Source: an uncultured Rhodovulum sp. (GTDB taxonomy: Bacteria; Pseudomonadota; Alphaproteobacteria; Rhodobacterales; Rhodobacteraceae). From it: a stretch of 11,613 nt of DNA. Below, in pieces: positions 1 to 5,992 of this stretch. Location of the stretch: NCBI GenBank assembly GCA_946221765.1, contig CAMIMK010000066.1:1-11613 (forward strand), in the 5' to 3' direction. The position numbers and the translations under genes were made by a program. The notes below the pieces were generated by a model. That model was not told the DNA's origin and searched no databases. It saw only the letters and a list, made by a program, of their open reading frames with translations. Numbering within the stretch: position 1 is the first letter of the stretch; each line of letters starts with the position of its first letter.

Positions 1-50
1 AGTATCTGAAACCGCATGGACCGGGCCAGATACACAAAGTTCAGGACACT
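1..50. other. Foreign sequence joined to the IS110 remnant
   Basis: The IS110-type protein similarity becomes recognisable only from about base 50. Before that, no frame continues the transposase and the translation in the transposase frame has no family character. The stretch ending in AAAGTTCAGGACAC could be the terminus of another insertion sequence that cut the IS110 element, but I cannot identify it. The junction is placed by loss of protein similarity, so it is good only to about 10 bases. Confidence 0.35.
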
Positions 51-298
51 TCCGCCAATCCGGTCAATGGCAGGGCAAGGCGTTCATTGGGGGCGGGCGC
101 AAACCGTTGCGCGATGCCCTCTATATGCCCGCACTGGTTGCCATGCGCTACAATCCGGATCTCAAGGCCAAATACGAAGACCTCCGCACCGCTGGAAAAC
201 CCGCCAAGGTCGCCATCGTCGCCGTAATGCGTAAGCTCATCGAAATGGCAAATGCCTTGGTCAAAGCCGACCGCACATGGACCCCAAAAACCGCTTGA
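50..298 (+). pseudogene. IS110-family transposase, C-terminal fragment
   Basis: The frame reads RQSGQWQGKAFIGGGRKPLR, then DALYMPALVAMRYNPDLK, and stops with TGA at 296-298. This is the conserved C-terminal (Transposase_20) part of IS110-family transposases, including the GGGRKPLRDALYMPAL block that follows the helix-hairpin-helix region. The family protein is normally about 300-400 residues; only about 80 remain and the DEDD RuvC-like N-terminal domain is absent. The 5' side is cut by unrelated sequence, so this copy cannot make an active enzyme. An ATG at 107 is internal to the conserved block and is not a natural start. Downstream it abuts prophage-like sequence, so the element probably inserted into the phage tail/lysis region. 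Confidence 0.85.
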
Positions 299-313
299 TC
301 AAGACGGATACTG

Positions 314-388
314 CAGGGGTATTTCCGGGTCGCGGACGACTACCTCGCCGCCGATCACACGTCCTTCTTGGGCTGCAAGGTCGGCTGA
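314..388 (+). pseudogene. C-terminal tail of an interrupted prophage-type gene
   Basis: After the IS110 stop, the same frame reads YFRVADDYLAADHTSFLGCK and ends at TGA 386-388. The stop lies 19 bases before the ATG of the next phage gene, with that gene's Shine-Dalgarno in the gap, so this looks like the last two dozen codons of the preceding gene in a phage operon. The upstream part was displaced by the IS110 element. I do not recognise the family; position suggests a tail or tail-associated structural protein just before the lysis genes. The left boundary is approximate. Confidence 0.45.
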
Positions 389-407
389 GCGGCGCAAGGA
401 GGATCCA

Positions 408-695
408 ATGACACCACCCCGATCCGAGGGCTTCGTGCGCATGCCCGACGCCGAATTCGAGGCGATCCTGACCCGGGCGGCCGAGGAAGGCGCGAAGCGT
501 GCGCTGGCCGATGTCGGCCTCGACGGCGACGAAGCCGCGCTCGACATCCGCGATCTGCGCTCCCTGGTGGACTGCAGCCGGCTGGTCCGCCGCACCGCCA
601 TGCAGACGGCCGTCCGCATGATCACCACTGGCGTCATGCTGGCGCTGCTCGCGGGCATCGCGATCAAGCTCAAGATCTTCGGCGGCAGCCCGTAG
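408..695 (+). CDS. DUF6127-like small prophage membrane protein
   Basis: A 95-residue protein. Its N-terminal half is acidic and soluble (PDAEFEAILTRAAEEGAKRA). Near its end it has one membrane segment, about residues 66-86 (MITTGVMLALLAGIAIKLKI), followed by a short KIFGGSP tail. The start is ATG 408, preceded by a strong AAGGAGG Shine-Dalgarno at 398-404; a longer reading from 252 would run through the upstream stop region and IS110 sequence. From memory, proteins like this (DUF6127) sit beside M15 endolysins in Rhodobacteraceae prophages. Here the endolysin is the next phage gene, now separated by an IS3 element. A lysis or holin-like role fits the position and single membrane helix but is inference. 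Confidence 0.75.
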   Translation: MTPPRSEGFVRMPDAEFEAILTRAAEEGAKRALADVGLDGDEAALDIRDLRSLVDCSRLVRRTAMQTAVRMITTGVMLALLAGIAIKLKIFGGSP

Positions 696-729
696 CCACG
701 CCCCATCCCCATTCATCAGCCCGCAATGA

Positions 730-734
730 CCCGC
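730..734. repeat. Target site duplication, left copy (CCCGC)
   Basis: CCCGC directly precedes the left terminal repeat of the IS3 element and is repeated directly after the right end at 2044-2048. Five base pairs is the usual duplication made by IS2-group elements. Confidence 0.85.
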
Positions 735-762
735 TGAACTGGCCCCCGTTTCGACCGGACAG
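735..762 (+). repeat. IS3 element left terminal inverted repeat
   Basis: It begins TGAACTGGCCCCC and ends ACCGGACAG. It matches the inverted right end with a few mismatches and one indel. Confidence 0.85.
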
Positions 763-790
763 TTGGGCATAGCCATGGAGGCTTGGGCAT

Positions 791-1186
791 ATGCCTGAGC
801 ACGTGCTTATGTCTGAACTTGAGATCATTACTGATGGAGGCCGCCGGCGTCGCTGGTCGGCAGCCGAAAAGCTCCGCATTGTTGAAGAGACGCTTGATGG
901 GCGGGACAGCATATCCGCGGTCGCCCGTCGCCATGGCGTGGCACCCAATCTTCTGTATCGTTGGCGGAAACTCATGTTTGAAGGAGGGAGCGTTGCTGTG
1001 ACCGGCGACGATGACGTGACCAGCAACAAGACCGTTCGCGAGATGGAGGGGCGCATCCGGGAACTGGAGCGCCAGCTCGGGCGAAAGACCCTGGAGGCCG
1101 AGATCCTCAAGGAAGCCCTCGAAAAATCGAGGTCAAAAAAACCGACCTTGCATGCACTGTCCTTGCCGAAGGACGGTTCGCGATGA
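791..1186 (+). CDS. IS3-family transposase OrfA (IS2 group)
   Basis: A 131-residue DNA-binding subunit. A helix-turn-helix of the IS3/IS911 type spans about residues 20-60 (RRWSAAEKLRIVEETLDG, then ISAVARRHGVAPNLLYRWRK). It is followed by a leucine-zipper-like coiled coil at about residues 84-114 (MEGRIRELERQLGRKTLEAE). In this family OrfA binds the terminal repeats and its zipper mediates oligomerisation. ATG 791 has GGAGG about 9 bases upstream; ATG 809 (MSELEI) is an alternative start. The 3' end overlaps orfB by ATGA at 1183-1186. Ribosomes slipping back one base at the A7 run (1135-1141) would instead join this protein to OrfB, producing the OrfAB transposase. Confidence 0.93.
   Translation: MPEHVLMSELEIITDGGRRRRWSAAEKLRIVEETLDGRDSISAVARRHGVAPNLLYRWRKLMFEGGSVAVTGDDDVTSNKTVREMEGRIRELERQLGRKTLEAEILKEALEKSRSKKPTLHALSLPKDGSR
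1135..1141 (+). promoter_or_regulatory. Programmed -1 frameshift heptamer (A AAA AAA)
   Basis: Seven A residues are phased as A AAA AAA in the orfA frame (TCA AAA AAA CCG). A -1 slip moves the ribosome into the orfB frame, which is open from here and reads TDLACTVLAEGRFAMKAVAE across the orfB ATG. This is the standard IS3-family route to the active fusion transposase. Confidence 0.8.
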
Positions 1187-2016
1187 AGGCGGTAGCCGAG
1201 ACGCTCGGCGTGTCCCGTTCGAACCTGCATGAACGGATAATGGGGAGCGCAAAGCCGCGGAGCGCCTACCGAAAGGCAGGCGACGCGGCACTGCTGCCCC
1301 GGATCAAGCGCCTGGTGGCGGAGCGCCCGACCTGTGGCTATCGCCGCATCACTGCGGTCCTGAACCGGGAGCTGCGGGCGGAGGGACTTTCCCCCGCCAA
1401 CCACAAGCGCGTCGACAGGATCATGAAAAACAACGCTCTGCTCCTGGAGCGCAGTGGGTTGCCCCGCCCTGAACGCGTCCACGACGGCAAGGTGATGATG
1501 CTGCGTTCGAACCTGAGATGGTGCTCCGATGGACTGGAATTCGCCTGCTGGAATGGCGAGATCGTTCGCGCGGCTTTCCTCATCGACGCCCACGACCGCG
1601 AGGTAATTGCGTGGCGCGCGCTTACCGGGGCCGGGATCAGCGGATCGGATGTGCGCGACATGCTGCTCGAAGCCGTCGAGCGTCGGTTCGGAACACACCG
1701 TGCCCCCGAAATCATCGAGGTTCTCTCCGACAACGGCAGCCCTTACATCGCGAAGGAGACCCGCATCTTCGCCCGCCAGCTCGGCCTCAAGCCCTGCTTC
1801 ACGCCGGTGGGCAGCCCTCAGTCAAACGGTATGTCGGAGGCTTTCGTGAAGACGCTGAAGCGCGACTATGTCCGCGTCACTCCGCTGCCAGACGCCGAAA
1901 CCGCTCTCTCGTTGATTGAAAACTGGATCGAGGATTGCAACGACAACCACCCGCACTCAGGTCTGAAGTGGCGCTCGCCTCGCGAGTTCATCAGGGCCAG
2001 AACCGAAATCGCCTGA
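1183..2016 (+). CDS. IS3-family transposase OrfB, DDE catalytic domain (IS2 group)
   Basis: A 277-residue protein with the rve integrase core. The N-terminus carries an HTH_21-like segment (LLPRIKRLVAERPTCGYRRI, about residues 38-57). The catalytic triad is visible: Asp in RWCSDGLEFA, Asp in EVLSDNGSPY, and Glu in GMSEAFVKTLKRDY exactly 35 residues after the second Asp (D-D-35-E), with the usual trailing K/R seven residues on. The C-terminus (NHPHSGLKWRSPREF) is the normal IS3 ending. ATG 1183 overlaps the orfA stop, but the functional product is probably the OrfAB frameshift fusion. No truncation or internal stop is seen. The stop codon lies directly against the right terminal repeat. Confidence 0.95.
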   Translation: MKAVAETLGVSRSNLHERIMGSAKPRSAYRKAGDAALLPRIKRLVAERPTCGYRRITAVLNRELRAEGLSPANHKRVDRIMKNNALLLERSGLPRPERVHDGKVMMLRSNLRWCSDGLEFACWNGEIVRAAFLIDAHDREVIAWRALTGAGISGSDVRDMLLEAVERRFGTHRAPEIIEVLSDNGSPYIAKETRIFARQLGLKPCFTPVGSPQSNGMSEAFVKTLKRDYVRVTPLPDAETALSLIENWIEDCNDNHPHSGLKWRSPREFIRARTEIA

Positions 2017-2043
2017 CTGTCCGGTGAAACAGGGGTAAGTCCA
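2017..2043 (-). repeat. IS3 element right terminal inverted repeat
   Basis: Read on the minus strand it begins TGGACTTACCCCTG and continues to CCGGACAG, the partner of the left end. It lies immediately after the orfB stop codon. Confidence 0.85.
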
Positions 2044-2048
2044 CCCGC
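2044..2048. repeat. Target site duplication, right copy (CCCGC)
   Basis: An exact repeat of 730-734 directly outside the right IS end. These five bases are also the outer part of the left arm of the terminator-like hairpin that starts here. Confidence 0.85.
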
Positions 2049-2065
2049 CCTCGAGGCGGGTTTTT
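2044..2065 (+). terminator. Rho-independent terminator-like hairpin
   Basis: CCCGCC (2044-2049) pairs with GGCGGG (2055-2060) around a 5-base loop and is followed at once by TTTTT (2061-2065) and another T-rich stretch. In the uninterrupted prophage it would have stood about 35 bases after the DUF6127-like gene and just before the endolysin ribosome-binding site. The IS inserted inside its left arm, but the target duplication rebuilt the full arm on this side, so the hairpin survives. It would also end read-through from the IS. Confidence 0.75.
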
Positions 2066-2082
2066 CGTTTTCGGAGGACCCC

Positions 2083-2757
2083 ATGACGACGACCTTCTAC
2101 AGCCATTGGCGCGACGTGCCGGCGAGCACCTGGCGCGGGCCGAACTTCTCGCCAGCCGAAATCGCCTGCCGGGGCACCGGCAAGCTGCTGATCAACGAAC
2201 CTGCGCTCGACAGGCTGCAGGCGCTGCGCGACCGGCTGGGCAAGCCGCTGATCGTCCGCTCCGCCTACCGCAGCCCAGAGCACAACCGTGCCGTGGGGGG
2301 CGCGGGCCGGTCGAAGCATCTCGACGGCGCCGCCTTCGACATCGCCATGGCGAACCACGATCCGGTGGCCTTCGAGGCGGCGGCGCGGGAGGTGGGGTTC
2401 CTTGGCTTCGGGTTCTACCCGCGATCGGGGTTCATCCATGTCGATCTCGGGCCCGCACGGCAGTGGGGGGAACGGTTCCCGGTCCAGGAGACTGCCTTCG
2501 CCGAAGAAACGCCACCAGCGCGCGAGGTTTTGGCCGACAGCCGCACCATGAAGGGCGGTGGCGCGGCCGGTGTGGCGACGCTGGGCGCAGCAGGGGTGGA
2601 GGTCGCCCAAAGCGTCCTCGCCGAGACCCAATCCGCAATCCTGCCGCTGGAGCCGTATCTCGACACCATGCGCTGGGTCTTCATCGTCGTCGCGCTCGGG
2701 GGCATCGCGGTCACGATCTACGCGCGGCTCGATGACTGGCGCCGGGGGCGGCGGTGA
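2083..2757 (+). CDS. Prophage endolysin, M15 peptidase with C-terminal membrane segment
   Basis: A 224-residue protein with a Peptidase_M15_3 (YcbK-like) domain at about residues 15-130. Family members are zinc peptidases that cut peptidoglycan peptides. The zinc-site motif is present: SKHLDGAAFDIA gives His and Asp, and GFIHVDLG gives the later His. RSAYRSPEHN is the usual conserved lead-in. After a linker of about 60 residues there is one membrane helix, about residues 193-213 (RWVFIVVALGGIAVTIYARL), and a basic tail (DDWRRGRR). No N-terminal signal peptide is seen. GGAGG ends a few bases before ATG 2083. Its stop overlaps a GTG start of the next phage gene. The role in host lysis follows from family and neighbours; the anchor suggests a membrane-held enzyme. 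Confidence 0.88.
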   Translation: MTTTFYSHWRDVPASTWRGPNFSPAEIACRGTGKLLINEPALDRLQALRDRLGKPLIVRSAYRSPEHNRAVGGAGRSKHLDGAAFDIAMANHDPVAFEAAAREVGFLGFGFYPRSGFIHVDLGPARQWGERFPVQETAFAEETPPAREVLADSRTMKGGGAAGVATLGAAGVEVAQSVLAETQSAILPLEPYLDTMRWVFIVVALGGIAVTIYARLDDWRRGRR

Positions 2758-2831
2758 TCGAAGGGCTGCTCACCGGGTTCGCCACGAGCCCACGACCGAT
2801 CTTCGTGAAACCGTGTTGTCCCGCGTTCTGA
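2754..2831 (+). pseudogene. Truncated third lysis gene (possible holin stump)
   Basis: A GTG at 2754 overlaps the endolysin stop (GTGA), the translational-coupling spacing expected in a phage operon. The frame starts VIEGLLTGFAT, like the opening of small alphaproteobacterial phage proteins that follow M15 endolysins. It then changes character (SPRPIFVKPCCPAF) and stops after 25 codons, with no membrane segment. I read this as the first ten or so codons of a holin-family gene cut at about base 2790-2800, where prophage sequence gives way to the chromosomal island. The holin assignment rests on position only. Confidence 0.4.
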
Positions 2832-2874
2832 AGGCGAACGCGCGAGAGCAGCGGACCCGATTGATTTGCCCGCG

Positions 2875-3783
2875 TCAGGGGACTTGCATGTCGTCGAGCG
2901 CACGCTTCAGGCGCGGTGCGGCAAAATCAATGAACGCCCGGAGCTTGGGCGCCATCAGTCGGGACGGCTGGTAGACCAGGTGAACGGTTGCCGGTGGGGC
3001 TGTCAGTTCGTCCAGAACGATCACCAGGCTGCCCTGCCGGATCCTGTCTGCGACCATGTAGGACAGGGCAACCGTGATGCCGTCACCGGCTTCGCAGGCG
3101 GCGATCGCGGCGGCGGCGTCGTTGATTTCGAACCGGGGCATGAAGGACATGCTCTTGCCGCTGCCCCCATCGTGAAACCGCCATTCCCGGTTTGGCATCA
3201 GACCCGTGAAGGCGATCATCGCATGCGCGGCCAGATCCGCGGGCACGGTGGGCCTGCCGCGCCGGGCAAGATAATCGGGGCTGGCGACAAGCAGACGGCG
3301 CACCTCGCCTATCCTTTTGGCGACAAGAGCCGAATCCGGCAGCGGCCCGATGCGGATTGCGGCGTCGATCCCCTCTTCGACAAGATTGGTGATCCGGTCC
3401 AGCAGCAGAACCGAGAGCGTCACCTGCGGATGCTGGGCGAGAAAGGCGCAGGCAACCGGAGCAAGGACAGATCGCCCGAGCGTGACAGAAGCTGTCACGG
3501 TCAGGTGGCCCTTCGGCATCGCCGTTTCGCCAAGGGCCTCGCGTTCAGCCGCGCCCAAATCGTCCAGGATGCGGCGTGCGTTTTCCAGAAAGCGCGCGCC
3601 GACGTCCGTGATCGACAGGCTGCGCGTCGTCCGGTTGAAAAGCCGCGCCCCAAGGCGGTCCTCCAGCGCCGATACCGCCCGGGTCACGGCAGGGGGCGAC
3701 AGGCGCAACCGGCGGCCCGCCTTGGCAAGGCTGCCGGTGTCCGCGACCGCGACAAAGACTTCGATCTCGTGGAAGCGGTCCAT
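2875..3783 (-). CDS. LysR-family transcriptional regulator
   Basis: A 302-residue regulator of normal LysR length. The N-terminal winged helix-turn-helix spans residues 1-60 (MDRFHEIEVFVAVADTGSLA, KAGRRLRLSPPAVTRAVSAL, EDRLGARLFNRTTRSLSITD). The LysR_substrate domain follows from about residue 90 (GHLTVTASVTLGRSVLAPVA) to the end. It is closest in style to the CrgA/AaeR-like subgroup common beside oxidoreductase genes. The start is ATG 3783 (MDRF), with GAGGA about 6-8 bases upstream; ATG 3789 would place that site too close. It is divergent from the AhpD-like/MBL operon with 127 bases between, so it probably controls that operon and itself. The inducer is unknown. Confidence 0.93.
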   Translation of the reverse strand: MDRFHEIEVFVAVADTGSLAKAGRRLRLSPPAVTRAVSALEDRLGARLFNRTTRSLSITDVGARFLENARRILDDLGAAEREALGETAMPKGHLTVTASVTLGRSVLAPVACAFLAQHPQVTLSVLLLDRITNLVEEGIDAAIRIGPLPDSALVAKRIGEVRRLLVASPDYLARRGRPTVPADLAAHAMIAFTGLMPNREWRFHDGGSGKSMSFMPRFEINDAAAAIAACEAGDGITVALSYMVADRIRQGSLVIVLDELTAPPATVHLVYQPSRLMAPKLRAFIDFAAPRLKRALDDMQVP

Positions 3784-3799
3784 CAGCATTCCTCGCATC

Positions 3800-3814
3800 G
3801 GAATAATGAATTCC
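3800..3814. promoter_or_regulatory. Possible LysR operator (GGAAT-N5-ATTCC)
   Basis: A 15-bp dyad with 5-bp arms lies 17 bases upstream of the LysR start, in the divergent spacer shared with the AhpD-like operon. LysR proteins usually bind short interrupted dyads with a T-N11-A core in such spacers. The arms are short, so the call is tentative. Confidence 0.35.
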
Positions 3815-3910
3815 ACATGCCGTGTATTCTTGCAAATCAGAAATGACGGCACTGTCCGGGCCAGCGGCGGCCAGGCGCCCCGTGCCCTCAACCAGACAAG
3901 GATTACCCTC

Positions 3911-4456
3911 ATGGCCCGCGTTGCCGTCATCGACCCCCAAACCGCCACCGGCGAAGCCAAGGCGCTGCTGGACGCCGTCCAGTCCGGCCTCGGCATGGTT
4001 CCGAACTTCATCCGCGTGCTGGCGAACTCGCCCGCAGCCTTTGGCGCCTTTCTCGGGCTGCACGGGATCGCCAATGCGGGCAGCCTTGATCCGTTGACGC
4101 GCGAACGCATCGCGCTGGCCGTGGCAGAGCAGAACGGATGCCAGTATTGCGTCTCCGCCCATACCGCGATCGGCCGCAAGGTCGGGCTGGACGCGGCCGA
4201 GATGCTGGCCAACCGGCAGGGCCGGTCTGCGGACGCCAAGGCCGCCGCCGCGCTGGCCTTTGCCCGCGCGCTGGTCGAGCATGCTGGCGCCGTGACCACG
4301 GCCGAGGTCGAGGACGTGCGCGCTGCGGGTCATTCCGACGCCGAGATCGTCGAGATCATCACCCATGTCGCGATGAACATCTTCACCAACATCCTGGGCA
4401 AGGCCACGCAGGTCGAGATCGACTTTCCCAAGGTCGCGCTCGGCACCGCGGCCTGA
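3911..4456 (+). CDS. AhpD-like carboxymuconolactone decarboxylase-family protein (copy 1)
   Basis: A 181-residue protein of the carboxymuconolactone decarboxylase/AhpD superfamily. The AhpD active-site signature is complete: Glu65, Cys77, Cys80, His84 (E-x11-C-x2-C-x3-H, seen as ERIALAV..NGCQYCVSAH). This is the proton-relay and redox-disulfide arrangement of alkylhydroperoxidases. The C-terminus (HVAMNIFTNILGKATQVEID) is intact. The likely role is thiol-dependent reduction of peroxides or a related reactive compound in the cytoplasm; a decarboxylase role is less likely given the CxxC. ATG 3911 has AAGGA about 8 bases upstream. It is the first gene of a four-gene operon under the divergent LysR and is followed after 27 bases by an exported MBL hydrolase. 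A diverged paralogue lies at 9578-10158. Confidence 0.92.
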   Translation: MARVAVIDPQTATGEAKALLDAVQSGLGMVPNFIRVLANSPAAFGAFLGLHGIANAGSLDPLTRERIALAVAEQNGCQYCVSAHTAIGRKVGLDAAEMLANRQGRSADAKAAAALAFARALVEHAGAVTTAEVEDVRAAGHSDAEIVEIITHVAMNIFTNILGKATQVEIDFPKVALGTAA

Positions 4457-4483
4457 CCGGGCCCCTCTGCGAAGGAAAACTCC

Positions 4484-5446
4484 ATGATCACCCTGTCCCG
4501 CCGTGGCTTTGCCACCTCACTTGCGGCCCTGCCGCTGGCTGCAACCCTGCCGACCGTGTCACAGGCCGGGTCGGCAGGCCCGTTGCCTCGCCTGCCCGTC
4601 ACCGCCCGCTACCGGATTGGGCGGTTCGAACTGACAGTCATCTCGGATGGCTACATCGACTTTCCTTTCGAGGCCTTCACCGGGGTGACACCCGATCAGG
4701 CCCGCGCGGCAACAAGCGCCGTTCATGCCGCGGGGGTGAACGGTGTGCGCGGCAGCTTTTCGACCTGGCTCATCAACGATGGCGAACGGCTGGTGCTGGT
4801 CGACAGCGGACCCGCCGGCACGGTCAGCCCGACCTCGGGCTGGCTGCCCGGCACCCTGGCATGGCTTGGCATTGCACCCGACGACATCGATGCGGTGATC
4901 CTGACCCACGGCCATATCGACCATGTCGGCGGCATGGTGGCGGGCGGTCGCAACAACTTTCCCAATGCCGAGGTCTATATGGACCGGCGCGACGTCGCCG
5001 CCTTCACCGATGCTGCGATCGAGGCGCGGGCGCCAGAGATCACGAAGTCGAGCTTTGCCGCGATGCGGGCGCTGGTCGATCTCTATCCGCGGCTTCAGCG
5101 TATCGACGGCCCGCGCGACATCCTGCCCGGCTTGTCGATCTTCGATCTGTCCGGCCACACACCCGGCCAGATCGGTGTGCGGATCGAGGATGGCGGCGAC
5201 AGCCTGAGCATGGTCTCCGACATGCTGTTCCATCCGGCGGCGCACCCGGCGCTGCCCGGCTTCGGTATCGTCTTCGAGATGGACAAGCCCGCGGCCGACG
5301 CCGCGCGCTCGCGCTTCTTCCCGCAGGCGGCCGAAGAGGGCGGGCTGCTGGCCGCCACGCACATGCCCTTCCCCGGTGTCGGTCGGATCGTGAAGGAGGG
5401 CGCGTCGCTCGCCTGGCTTCCGGCCGACTGGTCCTACGTCGATTGA
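4484..5446 (+). CDS. Tat-exported MBL-fold metallo-hydrolase (copy 1)
   Basis: A 320-residue metallo-beta-lactamase-fold enzyme. The N-terminus has a twin-arginine signal (LSRRGFATSL), a hydrophobic stretch and an AQA-like cleavage area (VSQAGSA, about residues 26-31), so it should act in the periplasm. Metal ligands are in place: H142-x-H144-x-D146-H147 (THGHIDHVGG), H225 (SGHTPGQ), D246 (SMVSDMLFH) and H293 (ATHMPFPGVG). This is a two-metal hydrolase layout, as in lactonases of the AHL-lactonase-like group. Substrate could be a lactone, ester or similar and is not defined. It lies 27 bases after the AhpD-like gene, with GAAGGA before ATG 4484. The C-terminal motif H-x-PFPG-x-G...GAS-x-x-W-x-PA-x-W is shared with the second MBL enzyme at 8555-9541. 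Confidence 0.92.
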   Translation: MITLSRRGFATSLAALPLAATLPTVSQAGSAGPLPRLPVTARYRIGRFELTVISDGYIDFPFEAFTGVTPDQARAATSAVHAAGVNGVRGSFSTWLINDGERLVLVDSGPAGTVSPTSGWLPGTLAWLGIAPDDIDAVILTHGHIDHVGGMVAGGRNNFPNAEVYMDRRDVAAFTDAAIEARAPEITKSSFAAMRALVDLYPRLQRIDGPRDILPGLSIFDLSGHTPGQIGVRIEDGGDSLSMVSDMLFHPAAHPALPGFGIVFEMDKPAADAARSRFFPQAAEEGGLLAATHMPFPGVGRIVKEGASLAWLPADWSYVD

Positions 5447-5455
5447 CACGCGCAA

Positions 5456-5482
5456 CTCCGGGCGAGGCACAGGCGCCCGGAG
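5456..5482 (+). other. Intercistronic hairpin
   Basis: CTCCGGGCG (5456-5464) pairs perfectly with CGCCCGGAG (5474-5482) around a 9-base loop. It sits between the MBL stop and the ribosome-binding site of the DUF1348 gene. There is no T-run, so it is more likely an mRNA-stability or processing element, or a weak attenuator, than a full terminator. It would separate expression of the first gene pair from the last two. Confidence 0.6.
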
Positions 5483-5503
5483 CGTCATGCAGGAGATTGC
5501 CCA

Positions 5504-5974
5504 ATGACCGATGCCCCCGCCGCGCGCCCGCCCTTCACCCGCGAGTCCGCCATCCGCAAGGTGCGCCTGGCCGAGGATGCCTGGAACAGCCGCGATCCCG
5601 GCCGCGTGTCGTTGGCCTACACCGAGGACAGCCGCTGGCGCAACCGCGCCGAGTTTCCGGTGGGGCGCGCCGAGATCGTGGCCTTCCTGACGCGAAAGTG
5701 GACGCGTGAACTGGACTACCGCCTGATCAAGGAGCTTTGGGCCTTCGAGGATCACCGCATTGCCGTCCGCTTTGCCTACGAATGGCACGACGACGCCAAT
5801 AACTGGTTCCGCAGCCACGGCAACGAGATGTGGGAATTCGACACGCAGGGACTGATGCGCCTGCGCTTCGCCAGCATCAACGACCAGCCGATCCGCGAGG
5901 CCGACCGGCGGTTCCGCTGGCCGCCGGGTCCACGCCCGGCGGATCATCCGGGCCTGTCAGACCTTGGACTTTGA
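5504..5974 (+). CDS. DUF1348 / NTF2-like protein
   Basis: A 156-residue protein of the DUF1348 family, a branch of the NTF2/SnoaL-like fold with a cone-shaped ligand pocket. Recognisable blocks are AEDAWNSRDPGRVSLAYTED, SRWRNRAEF, IVAFLTRKWTRELDYRLIKE, and RFAYEWHDDANNWFRSHGNE; the last is typical of this family. There is no signal peptide, so it is cytoplasmic. No catalytic function is established for the family; SnoaL relatives are isomerases or hydrolases. It has AGGAG upstream of ATG 5504, 57 bases after the MBL gene and 18 bases before the PNPOx-like gene, which supports one operon. Confidence 0.9.
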   Translation: MTDAPAARPPFTRESAIRKVRLAEDAWNSRDPGRVSLAYTEDSRWRNRAEFPVGRAEIVAFLTRKWTRELDYRLIKELWAFEDHRIAVRFAYEWHDDANNWFRSHGNEMWEFDTQGLMRLRFASINDQPIREADRRFRWPPGPRPADHPGLSDLGL

Positions 5975-5992
5975 CACAGAGAGGAGTGGGCC

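Larger units (their letters stand above)
735..2043 (+). mobile_element. Complete IS3-family (IS2-group) insertion sequence, 1309 bp
   Basis: The element carries orfA and orfB in the overlapping arrangement of the IS3 family. Its ends are imperfect inverted repeats: left TGAACTGGCCCCCGTTTC then GACCGGACAG; right, read inward, TGGACTTACCCCTGTTTC then ACCGGACAG. These resemble IS2-type ends (TGGACTGGCCCCC). It is flanked by a 5-bp CCCGC duplication, which fixes both boundaries. Both frames are open, a slippery A7 run lies in the overlap zone, and the catalytic DDE residues are intact, so it may still be active. It separates the DUF6127-like gene from the endolysin gene of a prophage lysis block. 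Confidence 0.92.

Noticed and set aside
670..1698. A 342-codon open frame on the minus strand opposite the IS3 transposase
   Set aside because: It is antisense to two clear transposase genes and has no recognisable domain; high-GC coding DNA produces such shadows.
2866..3846. A 326-codon plus-strand frame opposite the LysR gene
   Set aside because: It mirrors the LysR codons, is rich in R/G/H/Q, and has no domain; the LysR protein on the other strand is unambiguous.
3784..4299. N-terminal extension of the LysR frame to 4299
   Set aside because: The extension is antisense to the AhpD-like gene and Ala/Ser-rich; LysR proteins begin at the MDRF helix, which has its own ribosome-binding site.
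4138..5709. A 523-codon plus-strand frame across the AhpD-like, MBL and DUF1348 genes
   Set aside because: It runs through three recognised genes in the wrong frame and is Arg/Gly-rich without motifs; long only because stops are rare at this GC.
4559..5947. A 462-codon minus-strand frame opposite the MBL gene
   Set aside because: It is the antisense of recognised MBL and DUF1348 genes; no ribosome-binding site or domain.
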